Source of the DNA: Paracoccaceae bacterium
GTDB taxonomy: Bacteria; Pseudomonadota; Alphaproteobacteria; Rhodobacterales; Rhodobacteraceae
Direction of reading: 5' to 3'
NCBI GenBank assembly: GCA_018222585.1
Contig: JAAFAB010000001.1
Coordinates: forward strand, 532,198-596,197
Length of the DNA stretch: 64,000 bases
In this document: piece after piece, positions 43,682 to 51,161 of the stretch
Numbering within the stretch: the first letter of the stretch is position 1
How the letters are laid out: each line of letters starts with the position of its first letter
Translations under genes and position numbers: made by a program
The notes under the pieces: model-generated
Database searches by the model: none
Told to the model about the DNA's origin: nothing
The model's input: the letters and a program-made list of their open reading frames with translations, nothing else

Positions 43682-44194
43682 ATGACCCTGGCGCTGCTGC
43701 CGGAGGTCGCGCTGCCGGCCCGCACGGCCCTGGTCTTCGCGCCCTTCGTGCTGCCGCTCTGTGCCCATGTTGCCTGGACCGACCTTTCGGCGATGCGGAT
43801 CTCGAACAAGGCCGTGGTGGCGCTGGCCCTGGTGTTCCTGCTGCTCGGGCCGTTTCTCTATCCGCTGGATGTCTACGGCTGGCGCGTCGCAACGCTGGTC
43901 GTGGTGTTGCTGGCCGGGGTGCTGGCCAATGCCGCCGGCTTGATGGGCGCGGGGGACGCCAAGTTCCTCGCCGCCGCCGCGCCTTTCCTCGACCCCGCCG
44001 ACCTGCAGGGGCTGTTGCTGCTGTTCTGCGCCGTGCTGCTGGCCGCCTTCGCCACGCACCGGCTGGCCCGTGCAACGCCGCTGCGCCGGCTCGTGCCCCA
44101 CTGGCAGAGCTGGCAGCAGCAGCGCAAGTTCCCAATGGGCTTCCCGCTGGGCGCCACCCTCGCCGGCTACCTGCTGCTGGCGATCCTCGGCTGA
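43682..44194 (+). CDS. cpaA: Flp prepilin peptidase CpaA/TadV (A24 family)
   Basis: 170 residues, about five membrane helices. The two catalytic aspartates of the aspartic prepilin peptidases are visible: WTDLSAMRISN (about residue 35) and GAGDAK (about residue 98). It would cleave the leaders of the two Flp-type pilins after their glycine. It starts 4 bp after the second TPR gene and is the last gene of the pilus locus on this strand. Its stop meets the end of a convergent gene. Confidence 0.92.
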   Translation: MTLALLPEVALPARTALVFAPFVLPLCAHVAWTDLSAMRISNKAVVALALVFLLLGPFLYPLDVYGWRVATLVVVLLAGVLANAAGLMGAGDAKFLAAAAPFLDPADLQGLLLLFCAVLLAAFATHRLARATPLRRLVPHWQSWQQQRKFPMGFPLGATLAGYLLLAILG

Positions 44195-44198
44195 CGCG

Positions 44199-45788
44199 TC
44201 AGCGCGCGATCTGGTAAAGCTTGTAGAGCGGGTTTTCCTCGACCAGCGTCAGCTTCGCCGGATCGACCTGCGACAGCACCAGGCTGCGCACCTTGGTGTT
44301 GGCCACGCAGCGCGGCACCATCAGGTGAGAGGCGTTCTCGTACCCCGGCAGGCCGGAGTAGTACCAGGGTGTGCCGCCCGGCAGCGGATCCCACCCAAGG
44401 AACAACCAGTGCGGCGAGAAGCTGTCGGCGACGAAGGGCATCCGGCCCGCCAGCGCCGGGCTGTCGGCCATGGCGTCGGACATGGCGCGGAAATAGGGCA
44501 GGATGCCGTTGTCCAGCGCGCAGTCGGGCAGCGGTTCACCGGCGAATTCGGTCAGCAGCGGCGCGCCATGGGCGGTGACCTCTTCGGTCGGGCTGCCTTC
44601 CCAGGCGCGTTTCACCGCCACCGCGACCGAGCGCCGCTCGAGCGCCTGAAAATCCGGATGGCCGGGCAGGACCTGGAAATAGGGCTCGGGCGGCTGCAGG
44701 GCGTGGCGCAGCGGGCTGTAGCCCATGTTCAGCAGGATCGGCCCGACCAGCAGCACCATGCCCCCGCCGATGGAACGCAGGATCCGCTCGCGGTCGGGAT
44801 CGGCTTCGGGGCCGGGCAGGCCCAGCAGGGTGACGCCGAGGATCGCCAGCCACATCGGGTCGTTGCCGTAGTTCTGGTAGGCGATATAGGCAAAGCCCGG
44901 CAGGAACAGCAGCAGAGTCAGCCCGCTGGCGCCACGTCCCGGGATCGCGCGCAGCAACAGCACCGCTGCGAAGGCCGCCAGCGTGCCCAGAGTGTAGGCG
45001 GGCGACAGCAGGATGCGCCCGAAGCTGACACCGGGGCGGCTGCGGATGTCCGAGGCCATGACCGCGCGCAGGTCATCGAGATAGCCCAGCCAGTAACCTG
45101 GCCCGTGCCAGACCGTCACCGCCCCCAGCACGGCCAGCGCCAGCAGGATGCCCCGCAGCAGCACCCGCCCGCGCCCGGTCAGCAGAAGACCCAGGATGCA
45201 GGCCGGGGTCAGGGCGACGGCATAGGTCAGCTTCATCATCACCAGCAGCGCCATGGGCAGCCCCATGACCGCGGCATCGGCCCAGTCTCCGGCGCGCCCC
45301 TGTGACGGCGGGAACAGCGCCACCGGCACCAGCAGGAAGGCCAGCGCCCAGGCCCAGCGATTGTAGTGCATCGACAGCGACAGGAAGATGTCCGTGGTGC
45401 CATAGACCAGCGCCACCGGCAGGGTCAGCACCACCAGCGCCACGGCGACGGCGGGCCAGAAGCTGAAACGGCTCCAGCAGATCCAGACCACGGCCGGGGC
45501 GATCAGCACCGCCAGCGCCCATTGCGACCACAGCATCGCCGCGCCCAGGCCCAGCCCGGCCCGCACCAGCAGGGCCATCGGCGCAAAGCTCCACTCCCCG
45601 ATCGGGGTCGAGAAGTCGACATGCGCCACTTGGCCCTCGACCTCGAGCATCACCAGGCTGGCAAGGTGCATCATGTCGACCTCGTGGAAGCCGAAGAAGA
45701 AGCCCCCCGGGACCGCGATCAGCAATGCCTGCAGGGCCAGGAAGCCCGTCACGATGGCCAGGAACCTGCCCGTCTCTGTCCTGTTCAT
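44199..45788 (-). CDS. Polytopic membrane protein of unknown function (GT-C-like)
   Basis: 529 residues with roughly 10-11 hydrophobic helices between residues 8 and 370 and a soluble C-terminal domain of about 150 residues. An early loop, FGFHEVDMMHLASLVMLEVEGQ, carries acidic residues after the first helix, the place where GT-C glycosyltransferases have their catalytic Asp/Glu motif, and the C-terminal domain would be periplasmic. I do not recognise a specific family. It is convergent with cpaA (ends 4 bp apart) and divergent from the AAA+ ATPase gene, so it may modify pilin or a surface polymer. Confidence 0.65.
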   Translation of the reverse strand: MNRTETGRFLAIVTGFLALQALLIAVPGGFFFGFHEVDMMHLASLVMLEVEGQVAHVDFSTPIGEWSFAPMALLVRAGLGLGAAMLWSQWALAVLIAPAVVWICWSRFSFWPAVAVALVVLTLPVALVYGTTDIFLSLSMHYNRWAWALAFLLVPVALFPPSQGRAGDWADAAVMGLPMALLVMMKLTYAVALTPACILGLLLTGRGRVLLRGILLALAVLGAVTVWHGPGYWLGYLDDLRAVMASDIRSRPGVSFGRILLSPAYTLGTLAAFAAVLLLRAIPGRGASGLTLLLFLPGFAYIAYQNYGNDPMWLAILGVTLLGLPGPEADPDRERILRSIGGGMVLLVGPILLNMGYSPLRHALQPPEPYFQVLPGHPDFQALERRSVAVAVKRAWEGSPTEEVTAHGAPLLTEFAGEPLPDCALDNGILPYFRAMSDAMADSPALAGRMPFVADSFSPHWLFLGWDPLPGGTPWYYSGLPGYENASHLMVPRCVANTKVRSLVLSQVDPAKLTLVEENPLYKLYQIAR

Positions 45789-45909
45789 CCGTCCCTCACG
45801 ATTTTTGCCGCACTCTAGGGCGGGGAATTGGCCTTTGCACCGCTTTTCTGACTGACGGAACAGGGTTTACGGAATACGTTCGCGTATAAGACGAATGAGG
45901 AGGTATATC

Positions 45910-47223
45910 ATGAACATGCAGCCCCAGAGCGGCGTCCAGGCGCCCCCCGCCCCGCGCACCCTGCAAGAGATGCGGCTGCCGGTGGTGATGATGCGCGACA
46001 TCCTCATCAAGACCATTTTCCGCAAGAACACCGAGACCGTGACCGAGCTGGCCCGTGCGGTCTGCCTGCCCGTCGCGGTCACCCAGGAGCTTGTCGATCT
46101 CTGCCGCGATCAGCTGCTGCTGGAGGCCACCGGCAACATGTCCGCCTCCTCTTCCGGCGAGATGGGCTATCAACTGACAGACAACGGCCGCGCCCGGGCG
46201 CTGGATGCGCTGGCGCAGTCGGAATACTTCGGCGCCATGCCGGTGCCGCTTGAGGTCTACCGCCAGCAGGTCGCGCGGCAGTCGGTGCGGGACATCCAGC
46301 TGACCCGCGCCCGGCTGGAACAGGCCATGGGCCACCTGATCCTGCCACCGGACCTGATCGGCAACCTCGGCCCGGCAATCTCGTCGGGGAGGTCGATCCT
46401 GATGTACGGCCCGCCGGGCAACGGCAAATCCTCGATTTCCAACGGGATCCGCGATGCGCTCGGCGACCGGATCTACGTGCCGCGCGCGGTGGAATACTCG
46501 GGACAGGTGATCACCGTCTACGACCCCATCGTGCATTCCCTCGCAGAAGAGCAGGAGGACGACCCGACCCAGCTGCGCCGCGCCGCCAACCGCTACGACA
46601 CCCGCTATGTCTGCTGCGCGCGCCCCACGGTGATCACCGGCGGCGAGCTGTCGCTGGACATGCTGGACCTCAAGTACAACGCCGTCGCACGCACCTACCA
46701 GGCGCCGCTGCAGCTGAAAGCCTCCGGCGGGGTCTTCATCGTCGACGACCTCGGCCGCCAGGCCGAGCCGCCGCAGGCGCTTATCAACCGCTGGATCGTA
46801 CCGCTGGAGGAAAGCAAGGACATCCTGGCCCTGCAATCGGGCGAGAAGTTCGAAGTGCCCTTCGACACGCTCGTCATCTTCTCGACCAACTTCCACCCGA
46901 ACGAGATCTTCGACCAGGCGGCGCTGCGGCGGATCTTCTACAAGATCAAGATCGACGGCCCCAGCCAGGAGAACTTCCTGAAGATCTTCGCCCTTGTCGC
47001 GAAGAAGAAGAAGATGCCGCTGTCGGAAAAGGCCCTGCGCCACCTGCTGAAGAACAAGTACCCGACCATCGGCAATGTCTTCGCCAACTACCAGCCGGTG
47101 TTCCTGATCGACCAGATGATCGCGATCTGCCAGTTCGAAGGCATCCCCAACCAGATGAGCCCCGAATTGATCGACCGCGCCTGGGCCAACATGTTCGTCC
47201 GGGAAGAGAAGATCATCCACTAG
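45910..47223 (+). CDS. AAA+ ATPase with N-terminal winged-helix-like domain, unknown function
   Basis: 437 residues. The N-terminal 110 or so resemble a winged-helix (TVTELARAVCLPVAVTQELVDLC; GYQLTDNGRARALDALA). The AAA+ core has Walker A GPPGNGKSS (about 178), Walker B VFIVDDLGR, sensor-1 VIFSTNFHP and the arginine region RRIFYKIKIDGP. A near-perfect RBS (AGGAGGT) precedes ATG 45910. It follows the pilus region and a membrane-protein gene. Proteins of this type are conserved among Rhodobacterales and other bacteria but I know of no assigned function. Confidence 0.8.
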   Translation: MNMQPQSGVQAPPAPRTLQEMRLPVVMMRDILIKTIFRKNTETVTELARAVCLPVAVTQELVDLCRDQLLLEATGNMSASSSGEMGYQLTDNGRARALDALAQSEYFGAMPVPLEVYRQQVARQSVRDIQLTRARLEQAMGHLILPPDLIGNLGPAISSGRSILMYGPPGNGKSSISNGIRDALGDRIYVPRAVEYSGQVITVYDPIVHSLAEEQEDDPTQLRRAANRYDTRYVCCARPTVITGGELSLDMLDLKYNAVARTYQAPLQLKASGGVFIVDDLGRQAEPPQALINRWIVPLEESKDILALQSGEKFEVPFDTLVIFSTNFHPNEIFDQAALRRIFYKIKIDGPSQENFLKIFALVAKKKKMPLSEKALRHLLKNKYPTIGNVFANYQPVFLIDQMIAICQFEGIPNQMSPELIDRAWANMFVREEKIIH

Positions 47224-47277
47224 TGTCCCGCCATCGGCTCGGCTAGGCTTGCCGGCAGAACAGATGAAGGACGCCCG

Positions 47278-48027
47278 ATGACCATCACCCAGGAAGACGA
47301 GCTGGCCGCCCTGAAGGAAATCGGCCGCATCGTCGCCAACGTGCTGCAGGCCATGGGCCGCGCCGCGGAACCCGGCATCACCACCGCCGAGCTTGACCGC
47401 ATGGGCGCCGAGATGCTGGAGGCCGCCGGCGCCATTTCGGCCCCTCAATCGACCTACGATTTCCCCGGCGCCACCTGCATCAGCGTCAACGAGGAAATCG
47501 CCCATGGCATCCCCGGCACCCGGGTGATCCGCGCCGGCGATCTGGTGAACATCGACGTCTCGGCCTCGAAGGACGGCTATTTCGCCGATACCGGCGCCAC
47601 CTTCCGCGTCGGGCCGGTGAAGCCACGGCTCGACCGGCTTTGCAAGGACGGCAGGCGCGCCATGCAGATCGGCATCAACCAGGTGGCGGCGGGCAAGCCG
47701 CTGGCCGGGATCGGCAATGCCATCGGCCGCTTTGCCGAGGCGCGCGGCTACACGCTGATCCGCAACCTGGCCAGCCACGGCGTCGGCGCCTCGCTGCACG
47801 AATACCCGCAGGAGATCGCCACCTGGCCCACCCGCAATGACCGCCGCCGCATCGAGAAGGGCCTCGTCTTCACCATTGAGCCCTTCCTGTCGACAGGCGG
47901 CATCTGGGCCGACCAGGGCGAGGACGGCTGGACGCTCTATGCCGATCCCCCCGCGCCGGTGGTGCAATACGAACATACCGTCGTCGCGACCGAACGCGGC
48001 GCCATCGTGCTGACCCAACCGGGGTAG
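47278..48027 (+). CDS. map: Methionine aminopeptidase, type I
   Basis: 249 residues. The metal ligands of MetAP are present: VNIDVSASKDGYFADTGATF (two Asp), LASHGVGASLHE (His), FTIEPFLS (Glu) and VQYEHTVVATE (Glu). It removes initiator methionine from new proteins. The spacing between ligands and the lack of a zinc-finger extension fit bacterial type Ia. GAAGGA precedes ATG 47278. A bidirectional terminator follows at 48038-48064. Confidence 0.95.
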   Translation: MTITQEDELAALKEIGRIVANVLQAMGRAAEPGITTAELDRMGAEMLEAAGAISAPQSTYDFPGATCISVNEEIAHGIPGTRVIRAGDLVNIDVSASKDGYFADTGATFRVGPVKPRLDRLCKDGRRAMQIGINQVAAGKPLAGIGNAIGRFAEARGYTLIRNLASHGVGASLHEYPQEIATWPTRNDRRRIEKGLVFTIEPFLSTGGIWADQGEDGWTLYADPPAPVVQYEHTVVATERGAIVLTQPG

Positions 48028-48037
48028 GACAAAAAGA

Positions 48038-48068
48038 AAACGCGCCCCAGGGGGCGCGTTTCTCGTTT
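48038..48068. terminator. Bidirectional terminator between map and the MFS gene
   Basis: AAACGCGCCCC pairs exactly with GGGGCGCGTTT, with an A-run before it and T-rich sequence after it, so it can serve the convergent map and MFS transcripts. Confidence 0.85.
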
Positions 48069-48085
48069 CGGTTCGCCTCGGCGGA

Positions 48086-49663
48086 TCACTCGGCCGGAGC
48101 GACCTGCCCCGGGCCCGACCGGGCTGGCGCCGAAGGTGCGCCCTCGAGGGGTTTTTCCTTCAGGCAGAGCGAGGCCAGGCACGCCAGCCCCGCCGCGCAG
48201 GCGCCCACCACGAAGAGCGGTTGCAGCGCCAGGGTGAAACCCTGGACCACCTCGGCGTGCAAGGCGGGCTCCAGCGAGGCGACCAGCGTCGTGGTGATGT
48301 CCGAGGCCCGCTCGATCTGGGGCAGCAGCGGCTGCACCTCGGTCGCGAGCCCGTGGTTGAAGATTGCCCCGAAGATCGAGGTGCCGACCGACCCGCCCGT
48401 GAGGCGGAACATGTTGGCCGAGGCCGTGCCCACGCCGAGGTGCTCACGCGGCACCGAGGTCTGGATGGCGACGACGCCCACCGACATGGTCGGCCCGATG
48501 CCGACGCCGACGAAGAACAGGTTCAGGGTGATCTGCCACAGCGGCGTGTCCGGCCCGACGGTCGAAAGCGCCAGCAGCGCCGCGCCCAACACCACGGTCG
48601 AGATATTCGGCAGGAACTTGTAGCGGCCCGTGTAGGTCATCACCCGCCCGGCGGTGAACGAGAGCGAGATCAGCCCCGCCATCATGGCGATCATGTAGAT
48701 GCCGCTTTCCGCCGGGGGCACACCCTTCACCACCTGCAGGAACATCGGAATGAACGAGATCGTGCCGAACATCGCCATGCCGATCAGCAGGTTGACCCCG
48801 TTCGCGGCCAGGAAGTTGCGGATGCGGAACAGGGGCAGCGGCAGCACCGGCTCGGCGGCCCGGGCCTCGGCGAAGATGAAGCCCGCCAGGGACAGGACAA
48901 CCACCGCCAGCAGCGCCAGCATCGGGGTCGAGCTCCAGGCCAGCGTCGAGCCGCCCAGGGTCGCCACCAGCACGATGGAGGACAGCAGAAGCATCAGCAG
49001 CACCGCGCCCAGGTAATCCATCTTGTGCTTCATGTGATCGTCGCGGGATTTCAGCGTGCGGGTCAGCACGGCGAAGGCGGCGATGCCGAAGGGGATGTTG
49101 ACGAAGAAGATCCAGTGCCAGCCCACCGTCTGCACCAGGAAGCCGCCGACCAGCGGCCCCAGCACGGTCGAGACGCCGAAGACACCCGACAGCATCCCCT
49201 GTGCCCTGGCCCGCTCACGCGGGGGCAGCAGGTCGGCGACCACGGCCATCGAGACCACGATCAACGACCCGCCCCCGAAGCCCTGGATGACCCGGCCCAG
49301 CACCAGCATCGGCATGTTCCAGGCCGCTCCGGCAACCCAGCCGCCGACCAGGAAGATGCCGATGGCGCATTGCAGCACGATCTTGCGGCCGTACATGTCG
49401 CCCAGCTTGCCCGCGATCGGCGCGCCGATGGTCGAGGCCAGCAGGTAGGCGGTGACCACCCAGGTGATGTAGCTCAAGCCCCCCAGATCGCTGACGATCT
49501 CGGGCAGGGCGGTGGCCACGATGCTCTGCCCGGTCGAGGCCAGGAAAAGCGTCAGCGCCACGGTGATCATCACGACGCGGCGCAGGGCGGGGTCCGGGGC
49601 GCCGGCGCTTTCGCCGGCTGCTGAAATCGGCGCCACGTCGGCGCCGTCTGAAGGGGTACTCAT
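48086..49663 (-). CDS. MFS exporter, DHA2 (14-helix, EmrB/QacA-like)
   Basis: 525 residues and about 14 helices. The motif A region GKLGDMYGRKIVLQ and motif C SGVFGVSTVLGPLVGGFL mark an MFS antiporter of the DHA2 drug-efflux group. It would export hydrophobic drugs or metabolites by proton exchange. Start ATG 49663 (MSTPSDGADV). It is divergent from a MarR regulator gene 130 bp away, which probably controls it. Confidence 0.9.
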   Translation of the reverse strand: MSTPSDGADVAPISAAGESAGAPDPALRRVVMITVALTLFLASTGQSIVATALPEIVSDLGGLSYITWVVTAYLLASTIGAPIAGKLGDMYGRKIVLQCAIGIFLVGGWVAGAAWNMPMLVLGRVIQGFGGGSLIVVSMAVVADLLPPRERARAQGMLSGVFGVSTVLGPLVGGFLVQTVGWHWIFFVNIPFGIAAFAVLTRTLKSRDDHMKHKMDYLGAVLLMLLLSSIVLVATLGGSTLAWSSTPMLALLAVVVLSLAGFIFAEARAAEPVLPLPLFRIRNFLAANGVNLLIGMAMFGTISFIPMFLQVVKGVPPAESGIYMIAMMAGLISLSFTAGRVMTYTGRYKFLPNISTVVLGAALLALSTVGPDTPLWQITLNLFFVGVGIGPTMSVGVVAIQTSVPREHLGVGTASANMFRLTGGSVGTSIFGAIFNHGLATEVQPLLPQIERASDITTTLVASLEPALHAEVVQGFTLALQPLFVVGACAAGLACLASLCLKEKPLEGAPSAPARSGPGQVAPAE

Positions 49664-49733
49664 GAATGTCTGACTCTTGTATGACGGGCCTTCGCGATGC
49701 CGCACCGGAACAGGTGACAGAGCCTTGCCCGCC

Positions 49734-49762
49734 TTGATAAACTGGATCGACACCTATATATG
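49734..49762 (+). promoter_or_regulatory. Promoter for the MarR gene, possible operator region
   Basis: TTGATA and TATATG are separated by 17 bp, about 32 bp before the ATG, giving a short leader. It lies in the divergent marR/MFS gap, so a MarR site overlapping it would control both genes; I see no clear palindrome. Confidence 0.5.
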
Positions 49763-49793
49763 CACACGACAAATACATGTCAACGGCACGCAA

Positions 49794-50423
49794 ATGGGCC
49801 GGACGGAGGGTAGAGCGATAGCCATTCGAGAAGAGGATCTGGCCGCACTTCTGGCAGAAGCGGGCATCCCCGAGAGCGCCACGCGTCATGCGCTGGCCAT
49901 CGACGCCGTGCTGCAGAAGTGGCGCCGCCGAGTCGGCCGCCGCGAGCTGGGCAAGATGGCCCTGGAACGCCTGGAGCTGGATATCGACCTGTCCAAGCTC
50001 GACGTTCTCATGGCCACCAGCGCCCCGATCAACGAATTCGGCACCGAAGAGGGAGAGACCATGGTCTCGACCATCGCCTGCCGCCTCTCGATCGACCCCT
50101 CGCGCGCCTCCCGGCTGGTCTCGGACCTGATCGGGCAGGGCTACCTGAAGCGTGGTGTCAGCCAGCAGGACGCCCGCCGCACCATCGTCGAGCTGACCGG
50201 CAAGGGCCGCCTGACGGTCGAGGCGGTGCGGACGCTGAAGTTCATGATCCTCGGCGACTACATCAAGAATTGGGACAGCGAGGAGGTCGAGCGCTTTGTC
50301 CCCCTGCTCGACCGGTTCTCGACCTGGTCCGAGGAAGCGGCCCAGAAGGACCAGGCCCGGTTCTCTTCAACCATCGAGGCCCTGCGCGACCAGCTGAAGA
50401 CGGTGGGCGAGGATCAGGGTTGA
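49794..50423 (+). CDS. MarR-family transcriptional regulator
   Basis: 209 residues. The winged helix-turn-helix lies in the middle (TIACRLSIDPSRASRLVSDLIGQGYLKRGVSQQDARRTIVELT, shown in part by ACRLSIDPSRASRLVSDL), flanked by dimerisation helices. MarR proteins repress an adjacent exporter until a small ligand binds; the divergent DHA2 exporter is the natural target. The RBS before ATG 49794 is weak and no better start is evident. Confidence 0.86.
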   Translation: MGRTEGRAIAIREEDLAALLAEAGIPESATRHALAIDAVLQKWRRRVGRRELGKMALERLELDIDLSKLDVLMATSAPINEFGTEEGETMVSTIACRLSIDPSRASRLVSDLIGQGYLKRGVSQQDARRTIVELTGKGRLTVEAVRTLKFMILGDYIKNWDSEEVERFVPLLDRFSTWSEEAAQKDQARFSSTIEALRDQLKTVGEDQG

Positions 50424-50486
50424 CCTTCCCGGCCCGGGCCTCCTAGCTCCTGCCGTCCCCCTGCGGGATGACAGGAGGATCAAGAC

Positions 50487-51110
50487 ATGCCGCAGCTGCG
50501 CCCCTATGCCCCCCGCGACCTCGACGCTCTGTACCGGATCTGCCTCAAGACCGGCGATGCCGGTCGCGATGCCAGCGCGCTCTATGCCGATGCGCCACGG
50601 CTGATGGGAGAGATCTACTCGGCCCCCTACGGCGTCTTGCAACCCGACCTGGTCTTCGTCGCCGAGGACGATCAGGGTGTCGCCGGCTATGTCTCGGGCA
50701 CCCCCGACACCCGCGCCTGGGAGGCCCGGCTGGAAGCCGAGTGGTGGCCCGCCCGCCGTGCCCTCTACCCCGCCCCCACCGGGATCGCGCCCGAGGATCG
50801 CACGCCGCCGCAGGCCCGCGCCGCCTTCCTCCATGCGCCGAAACCGGCGCCCGAGGGCGTGGTGGTCCGCTACCCCGCCCATATGCACATGAATATCCTG
50901 CCCCGCCTGCAGGGTCACGGCATCGGCCGCGCCCTGTTCGAACGCTGGTGCGCCGCAGCCCGTGCCGCTGGCGTGCGCGGGCTGCACGTGGGCGTCAACC
51001 TCGCCAATCCCGGCGGACAGGCGTTCTGGTCCAGGTGCGGCTTTGCCCCCCTGCCCGAGGCGCTGACCGGCCCCGCCCCCGGCACCTGCTGGATGGGTCA
51101 GGACATTTGA
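50487..51110 (+). CDS. GNAT-family N-acetyltransferase
   Basis: 207 residues. It starts MPQLRPYAPRDLDALYRICL and ends with the acetyl-CoA loop MNILPRLQGHGIGRALFERW and LHVGVNLANPGGQAFWSRCGF, resembling the O-GlcNAcase-type acetyltransferase domain group. The substrate is unknown. A strong AGGAGG precedes ATG 50487. Confidence 0.85.
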   Translation: MPQLRPYAPRDLDALYRICLKTGDAGRDASALYADAPRLMGEIYSAPYGVLQPDLVFVAEDDQGVAGYVSGTPDTRAWEARLEAEWWPARRALYPAPTGIAPEDRTPPQARAAFLHAPKPAPEGVVVRYPAHMHMNILPRLQGHGIGRALFERWCAAARAAGVRGLHVGVNLANPGGQAFWSRCGFAPLPEALTGPAPGTCWMGQDI

Positions 51111-51161
51111 GCGCCCGGCCAAGCCTCGCCAAGCCCCGGGCCTGCGCCTATCTCTGATGGC

